Below are positions 18,610 to 27,571 of a DNA stretch of 64,000 bases, in pieces. The stretch covers positions 1,178,001 through 1,242,000 of the forward strand of contig NZ_CP126307.1 in NCBI RefSeq assembly GCF_030144325.1, given 5' to 3'. Each line of letters begins with the position of its first letter. Within the stretch, counting starts at the first letter, position 1. A model generated the notes under the pieces. The model was not told where the DNA came from and ran no database searches. It saw only the letters and a list, made by a program, of their open reading frames with translations. This DNA is from Bosea vestrisii (GTDB lineage Bacteria; Pseudomonadota; Alphaproteobacteria; Rhizobiales; Beijerinckiaceae). Made by a program: the position numbers and the translations under genes.

Positions 18610-20316
18610 TCAGTTCGACTGGCGGCGCAGGAACGCCGGAATCTCGAGCTGGTCCTCTTCCGTGTTGCGCGCCGGAGCTGCGCGGCCGAGCTGATCCAGC
18701 TGACCCTGGGCCGGCCGGGTGGCCGGCGCCGGCGGACGGCGCATGAACTCGGCATGGGCTGCGCTCGGGCCGGCCGCGGCAGCTGGAGGCGCCGGACGTG
18801 GAGCCGGAGCCGGAACAGGCGCTACCGGGACGTCGGCGTAATCGTCCTCCTTGCGGCCAAAGCCGACCGAAGCGAGGCGCTGCATCAGCGACATGCGCTT
18901 CTGCTCGGCCGAAGCCGGCGCGGGAGCAGGCACGGCGCCGCGGCTCTGCGCGATCTGGTGCTGGGCCGGCATCGGCAAGTCCTCGACGCGCGGCATGCGG
19001 GTCGGGCGGATCACGGCGCGCTCGGGCGCCGGCGGGATGAAGCTGTCCTCGAAATGCGGCACCGATGCTTCGGGAGCACGAGGCTCCACGACTGGCGGCG
19101 CCATCATCGCCGGGCGCGGCTGGGCCGGCTCGATGCGGACATCGGCGGCATAGGCCGCCGGAGCCGGAGCGCGGACCGGTTCCGGCATCATGGTCTCGGC
19201 CACGGGGGCCGGCATCGGAGCCGGAGCCGGGGCAGCGGCGGAGGTGCGGACGTTCGGGACGGCCGAACGCAGCCGAGCCTCGGCCTTCAGCCGCTCGGCC
19301 ACCTCGGCGATGCGGGCTTCGGTCGGGTCGAGCTCGCCATGGGCGCTCATCGGCTTGTCGATGCCGGTGGCGACCACCGAGACGCGCATCGTGCCTTCCA
19401 GCGCCTCGTCGAAGGTGGCGCCGACGATGATATTGGCCTCGGAATCGACCTCCTCGCGGATGCGGGTGGCGGCTTCGTCGACCTCGTAGAGCTTCATGTC
19501 GCGCCCGCCGGTGATCGAGATCAGCAGGCCACGCGCCCCCTTCATCGAGACATCGTCGAGCAGCGGGTTGTTGATCGCGGCCTGGGCGGCCGAGAGCGCA
19601 CGCTTCTCGCCCTGGGCCTCGCCGGTGCCCATCATCGCCTTGCCCATGCCGCGCATCACGGCGCGGACGTCGGCGAAGTCGAGGTTGATCAGGCCGGGAC
19701 GGACCATCAGGTCGGTGATGCAGGCGACGCCGGAGTAGAGCACCTGGTCGGCCATGCCGAAGGCGTCGGCGAAGCCGGTGTTCTCGTTGGCGACACGGAA
19801 CAGGTTCTGGTTCGGGATCACGATCAGCGTGTCGACCGCTTCGTTGAGCTCGCCGATGCCGGCCTCTGCCATGCGCATGCGGCGCTGGCCCTCGAACTGG
19901 AACGGCTTGGTGACGACGCCGACAGTGAGGATGCCCATGTCGCGGGCGACTCGGGCGATCGCGGGAGCCGCGCCCGTGCCGGTGCCACCGCCCATGCCGG
20001 CCGTGATGAAGACCATGTGCGCGCCGGCGAGATGATCGCGGATCTCGTCGATCACCTCTTCCGCCGCCGCGCGGCCGACTTCCGGCTGCGAGCCGGCACC
20101 GAGGCCTTCGGTGACCTGGAGGCCCATCTGGATGATGCGCGGAGCGCGGGCGAGAGCGAGCGCCTGCGCGTCAGTGTTGGCGCAGACGAAGTCGACGCCG
20201 TCGAGCCCGGCCTCGATCATGTTGTTCACGGCATTGCCGCCGGCGCCACCGACACCGAACACGGTGATCCGGGGCTTCAGTTCCCGGATGTCCGGGGCTT
20301 GCAGGTTCATCGCCAT
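18610..20316 (-). CDS. ftsZ: Cell division protein FtsZ
   Basis: Tubulin-like GTPase forming the Z ring. 568 residues from the ATG at 20316 (AGAGG just upstream); a longer frame to 20370 lacks conserved sequence. GTP-binding core with GVGGAGGNAVNNM, the tubulin signature GGGTGTG (109-115) and NTDAQAL. A long Pro/Ala-rich linker of about 230 residues follows, as in other alphaproteobacteria. The C-terminal conserved peptide EIPAFLRRQ, binding FtsA and other partners, is intact at the end. Last gene before the terminator. Confidence 0.97.
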   Translation of the reverse strand: MAMNLQAPDIRELKPRITVFGVGGAGGNAVNNMIEAGLDGVDFVCANTDAQALALARAPRIIQMGLQVTEGLGAGSQPEVGRAAAEEVIDEIRDHLAGAHMVFITAGMGGGTGTGAAPAIARVARDMGILTVGVVTKPFQFEGQRRMRMAEAGIGELNEAVDTLIVIPNQNLFRVANENTGFADAFGMADQVLYSGVACITDLMVRPGLINLDFADVRAVMRGMGKAMMGTGEAQGEKRALSAAQAAINNPLLDDVSMKGARGLLISITGGRDMKLYEVDEAATRIREEVDSEANIIVGATFDEALEGTMRVSVVATGIDKPMSAHGELDPTEARIAEVAERLKAEARLRSAVPNVRTSAAAPAPAPMPAPVAETMMPEPVRAPAPAAYAADVRIEPAQPRPAMMAPPVVEPRAPEASVPHFEDSFIPPAPERAVIRPTRMPRVEDLPMPAQHQIAQSRGAVPAPAPASAEQKRMSLMQRLASVGFGRKEDDYADVPVAPVPAPAPRPAPPAAAAGPSAAHAEFMRRPPAPATRPAQGQLDQLGRAAPARNTEEDQLEIPAFLRRQSN

Positions 20317-20444
20317 GATTGCCTCTTTCACTGTCCTGTCCGGCTCCTGGCGGGCCGTCCCGTCTTCCACGCCAGGGGCCGTGGCCCCGTTCTGTTAAAA
20401 CTCACCCCGGGTCGCCTCGCCTCTCGGCGCCGCGGCCCGCAACT

Positions 20445-21770
20445 CTAGAAGCTCTCGCGCAGCCAGCGGCCGACGCGGGAGAAGTAGCCGTCGGTCGCAT
20501 GGGCGAAGAAGGACGCCCCTGCCCGCGGCTCGAAATGTTCGACATGCGCGACCTGCGGATAGACCAAGAGGCCGACCGCCGCCGCGAAGGACGGGCCTTT
20601 GCCGGCTTCCGGCAGGCCCTTGATTCCGAGTGGCCGGCCAGTGCGGACCTGGCCGCCGAGTATGCGCCGCGCCACTTCCGGCATGCCGGTGAGCTGGCAG
20701 GCGCCGCCGGTCAGCACCACCCGCCGCCCGGCCTCGGCCGAGAAGCCGGCCGCCTTCAGCCGATCTCGCACCAGCTCGAGGATCTCCTCGACGCGCGGCT
20801 TGATGATCCGCACCAGATGCGACTTCGAGAGGTGGTTCGGCATGTCGCGCTCGTCATCGTCGACCTGCGGCACCGCGATCATGTCGCGCTCGTCGGAGGG
20901 GCTGGCGATGGCCGAGCCGTGAAGCGTCTTCAGCCGCTCGGCCGCCGAGACCCGGGTCGAGAGCCCGCGCGCCACGTCCATGGTGATGTGATTGCCACCG
21001 ACGGCGATCGCGTCGGCATGGGTCAGGTGCCCGCCGGAGAAGACGCCGAGCGACGTCGTGCCGCCGCCCATGTCGACCACGACGACGCCCATCTCGGCTT
21101 CGTCGTCGACCAGAACGGAGAGGCCCGCCGCGTAGGGGGTCGCGACCACCGCCTCGACCTCGAGATGGCAGCGCTCGACCGCGAGCATGACGTTGCGCGC
21201 CGCAGCGGCTTCAGAAGCGACGACGTGCATGTCGACCGAGAGCGAGCCGCCGATCAGCCCGCGCGGGTCGAGGACGCCGGGCGAGCCGTCGAGCGCGTAA
21301 CCGGTCGGCAGCGCGTGCAGCACCGCCTTGCCCGGGCGGATGGCGTGGTTCGCCGCGGCGGCGAGCACGCGCTTGACGTCGGAATCGCCGACCGAGCCGC
21401 CGCGCAGGTCCACGCTGGCAGCGTAATGCTGCGAGTTCAGGCGCCCGCCGGTGAGGTTCACGATCACCGACTGGACCTCGACCTTGGCCATGCGTTCGGC
21501 CGCGTCCACGGCGGCACGGATGGCACGCTCGGCGCTTTCGAGATCGATGATCGCCCCGCCCTTCAGGCCGAGCGAGCGCTGGTGGCCGATGCCGATGATG
21601 CGCGCGACATGGGTACGCCCGCGCAGCCGCTCGTTCGCCTCGGCCGGGTTGAGCTCGGCGATCAGGCAGACGACCTTGCTCGTGCCGATGTCCAGAATCG
21701 ACAAGGTCGCGCTCTTGCGCGACGACAAGGGCCGCATCCGCGGCGTCAGGCCCTGCGAGGTCAAGCTCAT
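20445..21770 (-). CDS. ftsA: Cell division protein FtsA
   Basis: Actin-like ATPase tethering FtsZ to the membrane; 441 residues. Phosphate motifs DIGTSKVVCLIAEL (27-40) and VVDMGGGTTSLGVF; the SHS2 segment lies between. It ends in an amphipathic membrane-targeting helix (YFSRVGRWLRESF). The ATG overlaps the ftsQ stop by four bases, and 128 bases separate it from ftsZ. Confidence 0.96.
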   Translation of the reverse strand: MSLTSQGLTPRMRPLSSRKSATLSILDIGTSKVVCLIAELNPAEANERLRGRTHVARIIGIGHQRSLGLKGGAIIDLESAERAIRAAVDAAERMAKVEVQSVIVNLTGGRLNSQHYAASVDLRGGSVGDSDVKRVLAAAANHAIRPGKAVLHALPTGYALDGSPGVLDPRGLIGGSLSVDMHVVASEAAAARNVMLAVERCHLEVEAVVATPYAAGLSVLVDDEAEMGVVVVDMGGGTTSLGVFSGGHLTHADAIAVGGNHITMDVARGLSTRVSAAERLKTLHGSAIASPSDERDMIAVPQVDDDERDMPNHLSKSHLVRIIKPRVEEILELVRDRLKAAGFSAEAGRRVVLTGGACQLTGMPEVARRILGGQVRTGRPLGIKGLPEAGKGPSFAAAVGLLVYPQVAHVEHFEPRAGASFFAHATDGYFSRVGRWLRESF

Positions 21771-22732
21771 GCCTCGCCGCCCTTCTTCTTCGTCTTGCTC
21801 TTGAGCTGCTCGGCCCGCGCGGTCGCGGCTTCTTCGGTCAGGCGCATGGTCACGCGGTCAGGCTGGCGCATGTCGATGGCGATCAAATCCTTCTCGCTGA
21901 TTCGGAAGTCCTGCTCGAGACTGGCGAGGCGCTTCACGGCGGCGCCGGCGCCCTGCTCCGGCAGCCTGATGTCGGCGCCGGTATCGAGCTTGAGATTCCA
22001 GCGCCGGCCGGCGACGAGGCTGCCGGCGCGGATGCGTGCAGCGAAAGGGCCGGCCTCGCTGAGCAGCGCGAGATAGTCCTTTGCCTTGAGATTGGCGTCG
22101 GCGCCGACGACCAGCGGCAGGTTGGCGAAGCGGCCATCATCCATCTTGTCGATCACCGTGCCGTCCTGGGCGATGAGGAAAAGCTCGCCCTTGACCTGCC
22201 AGAGCGCATAGGGCTCGCGCTCGGTGAGATTGATCGAAATCTCGCCGGGATAGAGCTTGCGGACCGAGGCCTCGCGGATCATCGGCGTCGCTTCGAGCCG
22301 CTTGCGGGCCTCGTCCGCATCGAAGAAGGCGAGCGAGATCTTGGGATCGATGCCGGCCGCGACCAGGACCTCGATCTCCGAGAGCCCGCTCAGGCCCGAA
22401 ATGGTAATCCGGTCGATGCCGAGTCCGACAGCCCGGGCCAGCGCGTGCCTCGGCTCGCCATAGGTCTCGCGGAAGGTCTCGTAGTGGCCACCGAGGATCG
22501 CCCCGGTCGCGCCCGTGAGCGTCAGGAAACCGATCGCCAGCCAGGAGCCGAGGCCGCTCGGCAGCCGCTCGGCCAGCGGCACCGCGACGGCGCTGCGGCG
22601 CGAGCCGCGGAACCAGCGGCGCGAGCGCTCGCCGACGAGGAGCTGAGGCCCCGTCACGCGCATCGGCAGGTTGGCGCCGGCAAACACCGGTTCCACCTTC
22701 ACCGATTTAAGGAGGCGTCCTCCACGATCCAT
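21767..22732 (-). CDS. ftsQ: Cell division protein FtsQ
   Basis: Bitopic divisome protein, 321 residues. A basic cytoplasmic N-terminus, one membrane helix (SWLAIGFLTLTGATGAILGG, about 82-101), then the POTRA domain (ITISGLSGLSEIEVLVAAGI) and FtsQ beta domain (MIREASVRKLYPGEISINLTEREPYALWQ). It ends in a Lys-rich tail. The start lies 34 bases inside the end of ddl, indicating coupled translation. Confidence 0.95.
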   Translation of the reverse strand: MDRGGRLLKSVKVEPVFAGANLPMRVTGPQLLVGERSRRWFRGSRRSAVAVPLAERLPSGLGSWLAIGFLTLTGATGAILGGHYETFRETYGEPRHALARAVGLGIDRITISGLSGLSEIEVLVAAGIDPKISLAFFDADEARKRLEATPMIREASVRKLYPGEISINLTEREPYALWQVKGELFLIAQDGTVIDKMDDGRFANLPLVVGADANLKAKDYLALLSEAGPFAARIRAGSLVAGRRWNLKLDTGADIRLPEQGAGAAVKRLASLEQDFRISEKDLIAIDMRQPDRVTMRLTEEAATARAEQLKSKTKKKGGEA

Positions 22733-23613
22733 CTGACGAGCTCACCGAAATTCATGCCCGCATGGGCGGCTAATTCGGGCACCAGGCTAGTCTCGGTCAT
22801 GCCCGGCTGCGTGTTGACTTCCAACCAGACGAGCGTGTCGCTCTCGTCGTCGTAGCGGAAGTCTGAACGGCTGACGCCGCGGCACCCGATTGCTTGATGC
22901 GCCGTTAACGCACACTCTTCGATCCGCTGGTAAATATTCGGTAAAATTTGAGCCGGGCAGATGTGGATTGAACCGCCTTTGGCATATTTGGCGTCGTAGT
23001 CGTAGAACTCGCCCGTCGCCGCCCGAATCTCCGTTACCCCCAAGGACTTGCCGTCCATCACCGCACAGGTCAGTTCGCGCCCGGCTATGAAGGTTTCGGC
23101 CAGCATGGTCTCGCCGCAGGGCCAGTCCGGCCGGGCGATCTCCTGGGGTGGGTGCTCGCGGCCTTTCTTAACGATCACCACCCCGACCGATGAGCCTTCG
23201 TCGATCGGCTTGATCACATAGGGCGGTGGCAGAGGGTGCCGTTTCGCGGCCTCGAAGCGTGAGACGCTGATGCCATGCGCGACCGGGACGCCGGCGGCAG
23301 ACACGACCATCTTGGCCTTGTCCTTGCGAATGGCGAGCGCCGAGGCGAGCACGCCGGAATGGGTATAGGGAATGCCGAGGATCTCGAGCATGCCCTGGAT
23401 GGTGCCGTCCTCGCCGAAGCGGCCATGCAGGGCGTTGAAGACGACCTCAGGCTTCAGCCTGGCCAGGACCTCGGCAACGTCGCGGCCGACCTCGACGCGC
23501 GTGACGCGATAGCCGACGCTTTCGAGCGCCCGAGCACAGGCCGCGCCGCTGCTGAGGCTGACCTCGCGCTCGACCGACCACCCGCCCATCAGCACTGCGA
23601 CATGCTTGCTCAT
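22699..23613 (-). CDS. ddl: D-alanine--D-alanine ligase
   Basis: ATP-grasp ligase making the D-Ala-D-Ala peptidoglycan precursor. 304 residues from the ATG at 23613 (AGGAA upstream); the in-frame GTG at 23628 is an alternative. Motifs GGWSVEREVSLSSG, KPIDEGSSVGV and EVNTQPGMTETSL are intact. First gene of the ddl-ftsQ-ftsA-ftsZ unit, with a CtrA box about 50 bases upstream. Separated from murB by the marR/eamA insertion. Confidence 0.95.
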   Translation of the reverse strand: MSKHVAVLMGGWSVEREVSLSSGAACARALESVGYRVTRVEVGRDVAEVLARLKPEVVFNALHGRFGEDGTIQGMLEILGIPYTHSGVLASALAIRKDKAKMVVSAAGVPVAHGISVSRFEAAKRHPLPPPYVIKPIDEGSSVGVVIVKKGREHPPQEIARPDWPCGETMLAETFIAGRELTCAVMDGKSLGVTEIRAATGEFYDYDAKYAKGGSIHICPAQILPNIYQRIEECALTAHQAIGCRGVSRSDFRYDDESDTLVWLEVNTQPGMTETSLVPELAAHAGMNFGELVRWIVEDASLNR

Positions 23614-23661
23614 CAAGGTTCCTGACACCGAACTCCTCGGGCCGAACCTGAGCCGACATGG

Positions 23662-23676
23662 TTAACGACGCGTTAA
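23662..23676. promoter_or_regulatory. CtrA-type box TTAA-N7-TTAA upstream of ddl-ftsQAZ
   Basis: TTAACGACGCGTTAA matches the full alphaproteobacterial CtrA consensus and sits inside a 17-bp palindrome (GTTAACG-ACG-CGTTAAC, 23661-23677), 49 bases upstream of the ddl ATG. CtrA controls division genes in Caulobacter and relatives, so cell-cycle control of this unit is a reasonable inference. No second full copy was noticed in the window. Confidence 0.7.
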
Positions 23677-23723
23677 CGAAGCGCCCCGCCGGTTAATGGA
23701 AGCGCCCCTGTTGCGCGCAGGAC

Positions 23724-24242
23724 TCACTCCCCCTCGCCGGCCGCGACCTTGGCCAGCAGGGCCTTGAGTTGCGCGCGCTCGGACGCGCCGAGCGCCGAAA
23801 GCAGCCGCTCCTCCGTCGCAACATGCGAGACCACGAGCCGCTCGATCAGCGCGAATCCTTCCGGCGTCAGCAAGATGCGCAGGCTGCGCCTGTCCTGCGG
23901 ATCGGCCTGCCTTGCGACGAGCCCGCGCTTCTCCAGCCGGTCGAGCCGATTCGTCATCGCCGAGGTCGACAGCATCATGTCCTTGGCGAGTTCCGACGGG
24001 GTCAGCGAGCCGCCGCGCTCGCCCTGGCGGCGCAAGGTCATCAGCACGTCGAAGCCGGCGAAGTCGAGCTCGGCCCCGGCGAGATTGCCGGCCAGGCCCT
24101 GACGAATCCGCTCGCCTGCGCGCCAGACCGCACCACAGACCGCCATCGGGCTGGGATCGATGTCCGGTCGCGCCACTCGCCACTGGGCCAGAATCGAATC
24201 CAGTGGCCCACCCTGCCCATTCGCCTCGTCAGCTTGACTCAT
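23724..24242 (-). CDS. MarR family transcriptional regulator
   Basis: 172 residues with a winged helix-turn-helix (FDVLMTLRRQG...LTPSELAKDMMLSTSAMTNRLDRLEKRGLVARQADPQDRRSLRILLTPEG). The DxRS wing motif is present. Strong Shine-Dalgarno (AGGA) before ATG 24242. Divergent from an EamA exporter, with a perfect 18-bp palindrome between them, so it probably represses itself and the exporter in response to an unidentified small ligand. Confidence 0.92.
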   Translation of the reverse strand: MSQADEANGQGGPLDSILAQWRVARPDIDPSPMAVCGAVWRAGERIRQGLAGNLAGAELDFAGFDVLMTLRRQGERGGSLTPSELAKDMMLSTSAMTNRLDRLEKRGLVARQADPQDRRSLRILLTPEGFALIERLVVSHVATEERLLSALGASERAQLKALLAKVAAGEGE

Positions 24243-24274
24243 GGAAATCCTGCGCCTAATTATCCGTCATCAAG

Positions 24275-24292
24275 TAATTCGATATCGAATTA
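24275..24292. promoter_or_regulatory. 18-bp palindromic operator between marR and eamA
   Basis: TAATTCGATATCGAATTA is a perfect inverted repeat in the 105-base divergent gap, and a partial second copy (CTATCGAACTAT) follows at about 24298. The size and symmetry suit a MarR dimer. The assignment to the adjacent MarR is inferred from position. Confidence 0.7.
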
Positions 24293-24347
24293 TCTTCTAT
24301 CGAACTATCCTACGCATCCACAACCCTCGATGCAAAGGGAGGCCGCC

Positions 24348-25265
24348 ATGGCCGACAACAAGACCCGCATCCTGCTCGCGACGATCCTGGCGCCCCTCCT
24401 CTGGGGCTCGACCTATGTCATCTTCACCCAGACGCTCCCGGTCGAGCATCCGCTGCTGGTCGGGGCGCTGCGCGCTTTGCCCGCCGGCATCCTCCTGATG
24501 CTGCTCGGGCCGGGCCTGCCACCGCGCGACAAGCTCCTGCCGCTCGCCATCATCGGCTTTGCCAATATCGGCCTGTTCTTCGGCATGCTCTTCCTCAGCG
24601 CCTCGCGCCTGCCTGGCGGACTCGCCGCGACGCTCGGCTCGATGCAGCCGCTGCTCGTCGCCTTCCTCGCCTGGCCGCTGCTGCGCCGCCCTCGCCTCGG
24701 GCAGGTGCTCGCCGCGCTCGCCGGCACGATCGGCGTTGGCTTGCTGGTGATCGATAATACTGTGAAGCTCGACGCGATCGGCGTCGCCGCGGCGCTCGTC
24801 GGCGCCGCCTCGATGGCGACCGGCACCGTGCTGATCGAGCGCTGGGGCAAGATCGGTTCGCCGCTGGCGCTCGCCGCCTGGCAACTCACCCTCGGCGGGC
24901 TCCTGCTCCTGCCGGTCGCGCTCCTGGTCGAAGGCCTGCCGCCCGTACCGACCATGCGCAACCTCGCCGGGCTGACCTATCTGGTCGTGATCGGCACCGC
25001 CTTCGCCTATTGGCTCTGGGTGCGCGGCATCGCCACAATCGGCACGGGCGTCGCCTTCCTCAGCCTGCTCAGCCCGCTGGTCGCGACATTCCTCGGCGCG
25101 GCCCTGCTGGGCGAATGGTTCCACGCCCAGCAATGGCTCGGCATCGCCATCATCTTCGGCTCGACCGTCGCCGGCATCCTGCTGTCACGGCGCAAGCCGG
25201 CCGAAGCGGCGGCGCCTGATCAGGCCGCGACGCCGAACCGCTTGATCTCCCAGTGCAACTCATAG
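24348..25265 (+). CDS. EamA/DMT family transporter
   Basis: 305-residue inner-membrane protein with about ten helices in two EamA halves (LLATILAPLLWGSTYVIFTQ...; AIGVAAALVGAASMATGTVLIERWG...). Such proteins export metabolites or amino acids; the substrate is unknown. The ATG at 24348 has AAGGGAGG upstream; the frame continues to 23769 only as antisense of marR. Its last 46 bases overlap the 3' end of the convergent murB gene, which makes a small insertion scar visible. Confidence 0.9.
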   Translation: MADNKTRILLATILAPLLWGSTYVIFTQTLPVEHPLLVGALRALPAGILLMLLGPGLPPRDKLLPLAIIGFANIGLFFGMLFLSASRLPGGLAATLGSMQPLLVAFLAWPLLRRPRLGQVLAALAGTIGVGLLVIDNTVKLDAIGVAAALVGAASMATGTVLIERWGKIGSPLALAAWQLTLGGLLLLPVALLVEGLPPVPTMRNLAGLTYLVVIGTAFAYWLWVRGIATIGTGVAFLSLLSPLVATFLGAALLGEWFHAQQWLGIAIIFGSTVAGILLSRRKPAEAAAPDQAATPNRLISQCNS

Positions 25266-26143
25266 CCTGAGTTGTCCTTGACCCGGCGGCGGACCTCTTC
25301 GCCCAGTCCCTCGATATCGGCGGCCGTCGCGCCGCCGGTATTGATCAGGAAATTGCAGTGCATCTCGGAGACCTGCGCCCCGCCGACGCGCAGGCCCCGG
25401 CAGCCGGCGGCATCGATCAGTTGCCAGGCCTTGCCACCCTCTGGATTCTTGAAAGTCGAGCCGCCTGTGCGCTCCTTGATCGGCTGCGCCGCCTCGCGAG
25501 CCGAGGTCACCCGGTCCATCTCGGCCAGGATCGAGGCCTGGTCGCCCGGCCGTCCCTGGAAGAGCGCCGAGGTGAAGATCATGTCGGTCGGCGCCGTCGA
25601 GTTGCGATAGCTGAAGCCCATCTGCGCGTGCGAGAAGGTGACGATCTCACCGGCGCGCGTCACGCCCCGCGCCTCGACCAGAACGTCGGTGGTTTCGCCG
25701 CCATGTGCACCGGCATTCATCCGCAGCGCCCCGCCGATGCAGCCGGGAATGCCGCGATAGAAGGCGAGCCCGTCGAGCGAGGCATCGGCAGCAGCGCGTG
25801 CCACCTTCACGTCCGGAACCGCTGTCCCGGCACGCAACCGGTCACCCTCCTCGCGGGCGATCTCGCCGAAGCCCTTGCCGGCAAGGCGGATGACCACACC
25901 GGGAATGCCGCCATCGCGCACGATCAGGTTCGAGCCAAGCCCGACCACCGTGACCGGGATTTCGGCCGGCAGCCTGCCGAGCAGATAAGCGAGATCGGCC
26001 TCGTCGGCCGGGGTGAACAGCACCTGCGCCGCCCCGCCGACGCGGAACCAGGTCAGCCCCGCCATCTCCTGGTTGGCGGTGAGCCGCCCGCGCAGCTCGG
26101 GCGCGGCGGCGCGGATATCGGAGGTGATATCGAGGAAGCTCAC
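25220..26143 (-). CDS. murB: UDP-N-acetylenolpyruvoylglucosamine reductase MurB
   Basis: FAD enzyme reducing the enolpyruvyl group to make UDP-MurNAc. 307 residues from a GTG start (26143) that overlaps the murC stop (GTGA). FAD-binding block VVGLGSNLIVRDGG; catalytic serine in RTGGSTFKNPEGGKAWQLID; C-terminal glutamate region MHCNFLINTGGATAADIEGL. An apparent extension to 26572 is murC read in another frame. Confidence 0.95.
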   Translation of the reverse strand: MSFLDITSDIRAAAPELRGRLTANQEMAGLTWFRVGGAAQVLFTPADEADLAYLLGRLPAEIPVTVVGLGSNLIVRDGGIPGVVIRLAGKGFGEIAREEGDRLRAGTAVPDVKVARAAADASLDGLAFYRGIPGCIGGALRMNAGAHGGETTDVLVEARGVTRAGEIVTFSHAQMGFSYRNSTAPTDMIFTSALFQGRPGDQASILAEMDRVTSAREAAQPIKERTGGSTFKNPEGGKAWQLIDAAGCRGLRVGGAQVSEMHCNFLINTGGATAADIEGLGEEVRRRVKDNSGYELHWEIKRFGVAA

Positions 26144-27552
26144 TGCCTCGCCCCCAAGGCGACCAGTTCCCCCGGCAGGGCATAGGCCCATTGCGTGATA
26201 TTGCCTGCCCCGAGGCAGACGACATAATCGCCCGGGCCGGCCAGCTCGGCGACCATGCCGGCGAGCTTGTCCGGGGATTCGAGCGGCAGCGTATGGCGAT
26301 GGCCGCGCGCCTTGATCGCCGCCACCAGCGAATCGCGATCGATGCCCGGCATCGGCTGCTCGCCGGCCGCGTAGACATCCGCGATGATCACCGAATCCGC
26401 GTCGTTGAAGCAGGCGGCGAAGTCGGCGAACAGGCTCGACAGGCGGCTGTAGCGATGCGGCTGCATCACCGCGATGACCTTGCCCTTGGTCGAGGCGCGC
26501 GCCGCCTTGAGCACCGCGGCGATCTCGACCGGGTGGTGGCCATAATCGTCGAAGATCAGCGCGCCGTTCCACTCACCGGTCTTGGTGAAGCGGCGCTTCA
26601 CGCCGCCGAAGCCGGCAAGCCCGGCGCGTATCTGTTCCACCGGCACGCCGAGATCATAGGCGACGGCGATCGCGGCGGTGGCGTTGAGCGCGTTGTGATG
26701 GCCCGGCATTGGCATGACGAGGTCGCGCACCACCTCCTCGCGGCCGCGCTTGCGGTCGCGGATCAGCAGCGTGAACTTCGACCGGCCGCCGGAGAGGTCG
26801 ATATCGAGCAGGCGGAAATCGGCCTGCGGGTTCTCGCCATAGGTGATGACGCGGCGGTCCTCGATCTGCCCGACCTGCTCCTGCACGGTCGGATGGTCGA
26901 TGCACATCACCGCAAAGCCGTAGAAGGGCAGGTTCTCGACGAAGGCGCGGAAGGCCGCCTTGATCGCATCGAACGAGCCGAAATGGTCGAGATGCTCCGG
27001 GTCGATATTGGTGATGATCGCGACATCGGCCGGCAGCTTCAGGAAGGTGCCGTCGGATTCGTCGGCCTCGACCACCATCCAGTCGCTCTCGCCCATGCGG
27101 GCATTGGTGCCGTAGGCGTTGATGATACCGCCATTGATCACGGTCGGGTCGAGCCCGCCCTTTTCGAGCAGGGTCGCGACCAGCGAGGTCGTCGTCGTCT
27201 TGCCGTGCGTGCCGGCAATGGCGACGCAGGATTTCAGCCGCATCAGCTCAGCCAGCATCTCGGCGCGGCGCACCACCGGCAGGCGCTGCTCGCGCGCCGC
27301 CATCAATTCAGGATTGTCGCGCTTGATCGCGGTCGAGACCACGACCACCTCGGCATCGCCGATATTCTCGGCCTTGTGGCCGACGAAGGTCTTGATGCCC
27401 TTCTGCGCCAGGCGCTTGACATTGGCGCCGTCGGAGGCGTCCGAGCCCTGCACCTTGTAGCCGAGATTATGCAACACCTCGGCGATGCCGGACATGCCGA
27501 TGCCGCCGATGCCGACGAAATGGATGGAGCCGAGTTTCGGCGGCAGCTTCAT
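26140..27552 (-). CDS. murC: UDP-N-acetylmuramate--L-alanine ligase MurC
   Basis: ATP-dependent Mur ligase adding the first stem residue; 470 residues from the ATG at 27552 (MKLPPKLGSIHFVGIGGIGMSG). N-terminal Rossmann motif HFVGIGGIGMSGIAE, P-loop AGTHGKTTTTS, central ENLPFYGF and DPEHLDHFGS, C-terminal domain FDDYGHHPVEIAAVL. Follows murG by 19 bases and overlaps murB. Confidence 0.96.
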   Translation of the reverse strand: MKLPPKLGSIHFVGIGGIGMSGIAEVLHNLGYKVQGSDASDGANVKRLAQKGIKTFVGHKAENIGDAEVVVVSTAIKRDNPELMAAREQRLPVVRRAEMLAELMRLKSCVAIAGTHGKTTTTSLVATLLEKGGLDPTVINGGIINAYGTNARMGESDWMVVEADESDGTFLKLPADVAIITNIDPEHLDHFGSFDAIKAAFRAFVENLPFYGFAVMCIDHPTVQEQVGQIEDRRVITYGENPQADFRLLDIDLSGGRSKFTLLIRDRKRGREEVVRDLVMPMPGHHNALNATAAIAVAYDLGVPVEQIRAGLAGFGGVKRRFTKTGEWNGALIFDDYGHHPVEIAAVLKAARASTKGKVIAVMQPHRYSRLSSLFADFAACFNDADSVIIADVYAAGEQPMPGIDRDSLVAAIKARGHRHTLPLESPDKLAGMVAELAGPGDYVVCLGAGNITQWAYALPGELVALGARQ

Positions 27553-27571
27553 GGTATCGCGTCCTGAAAGA

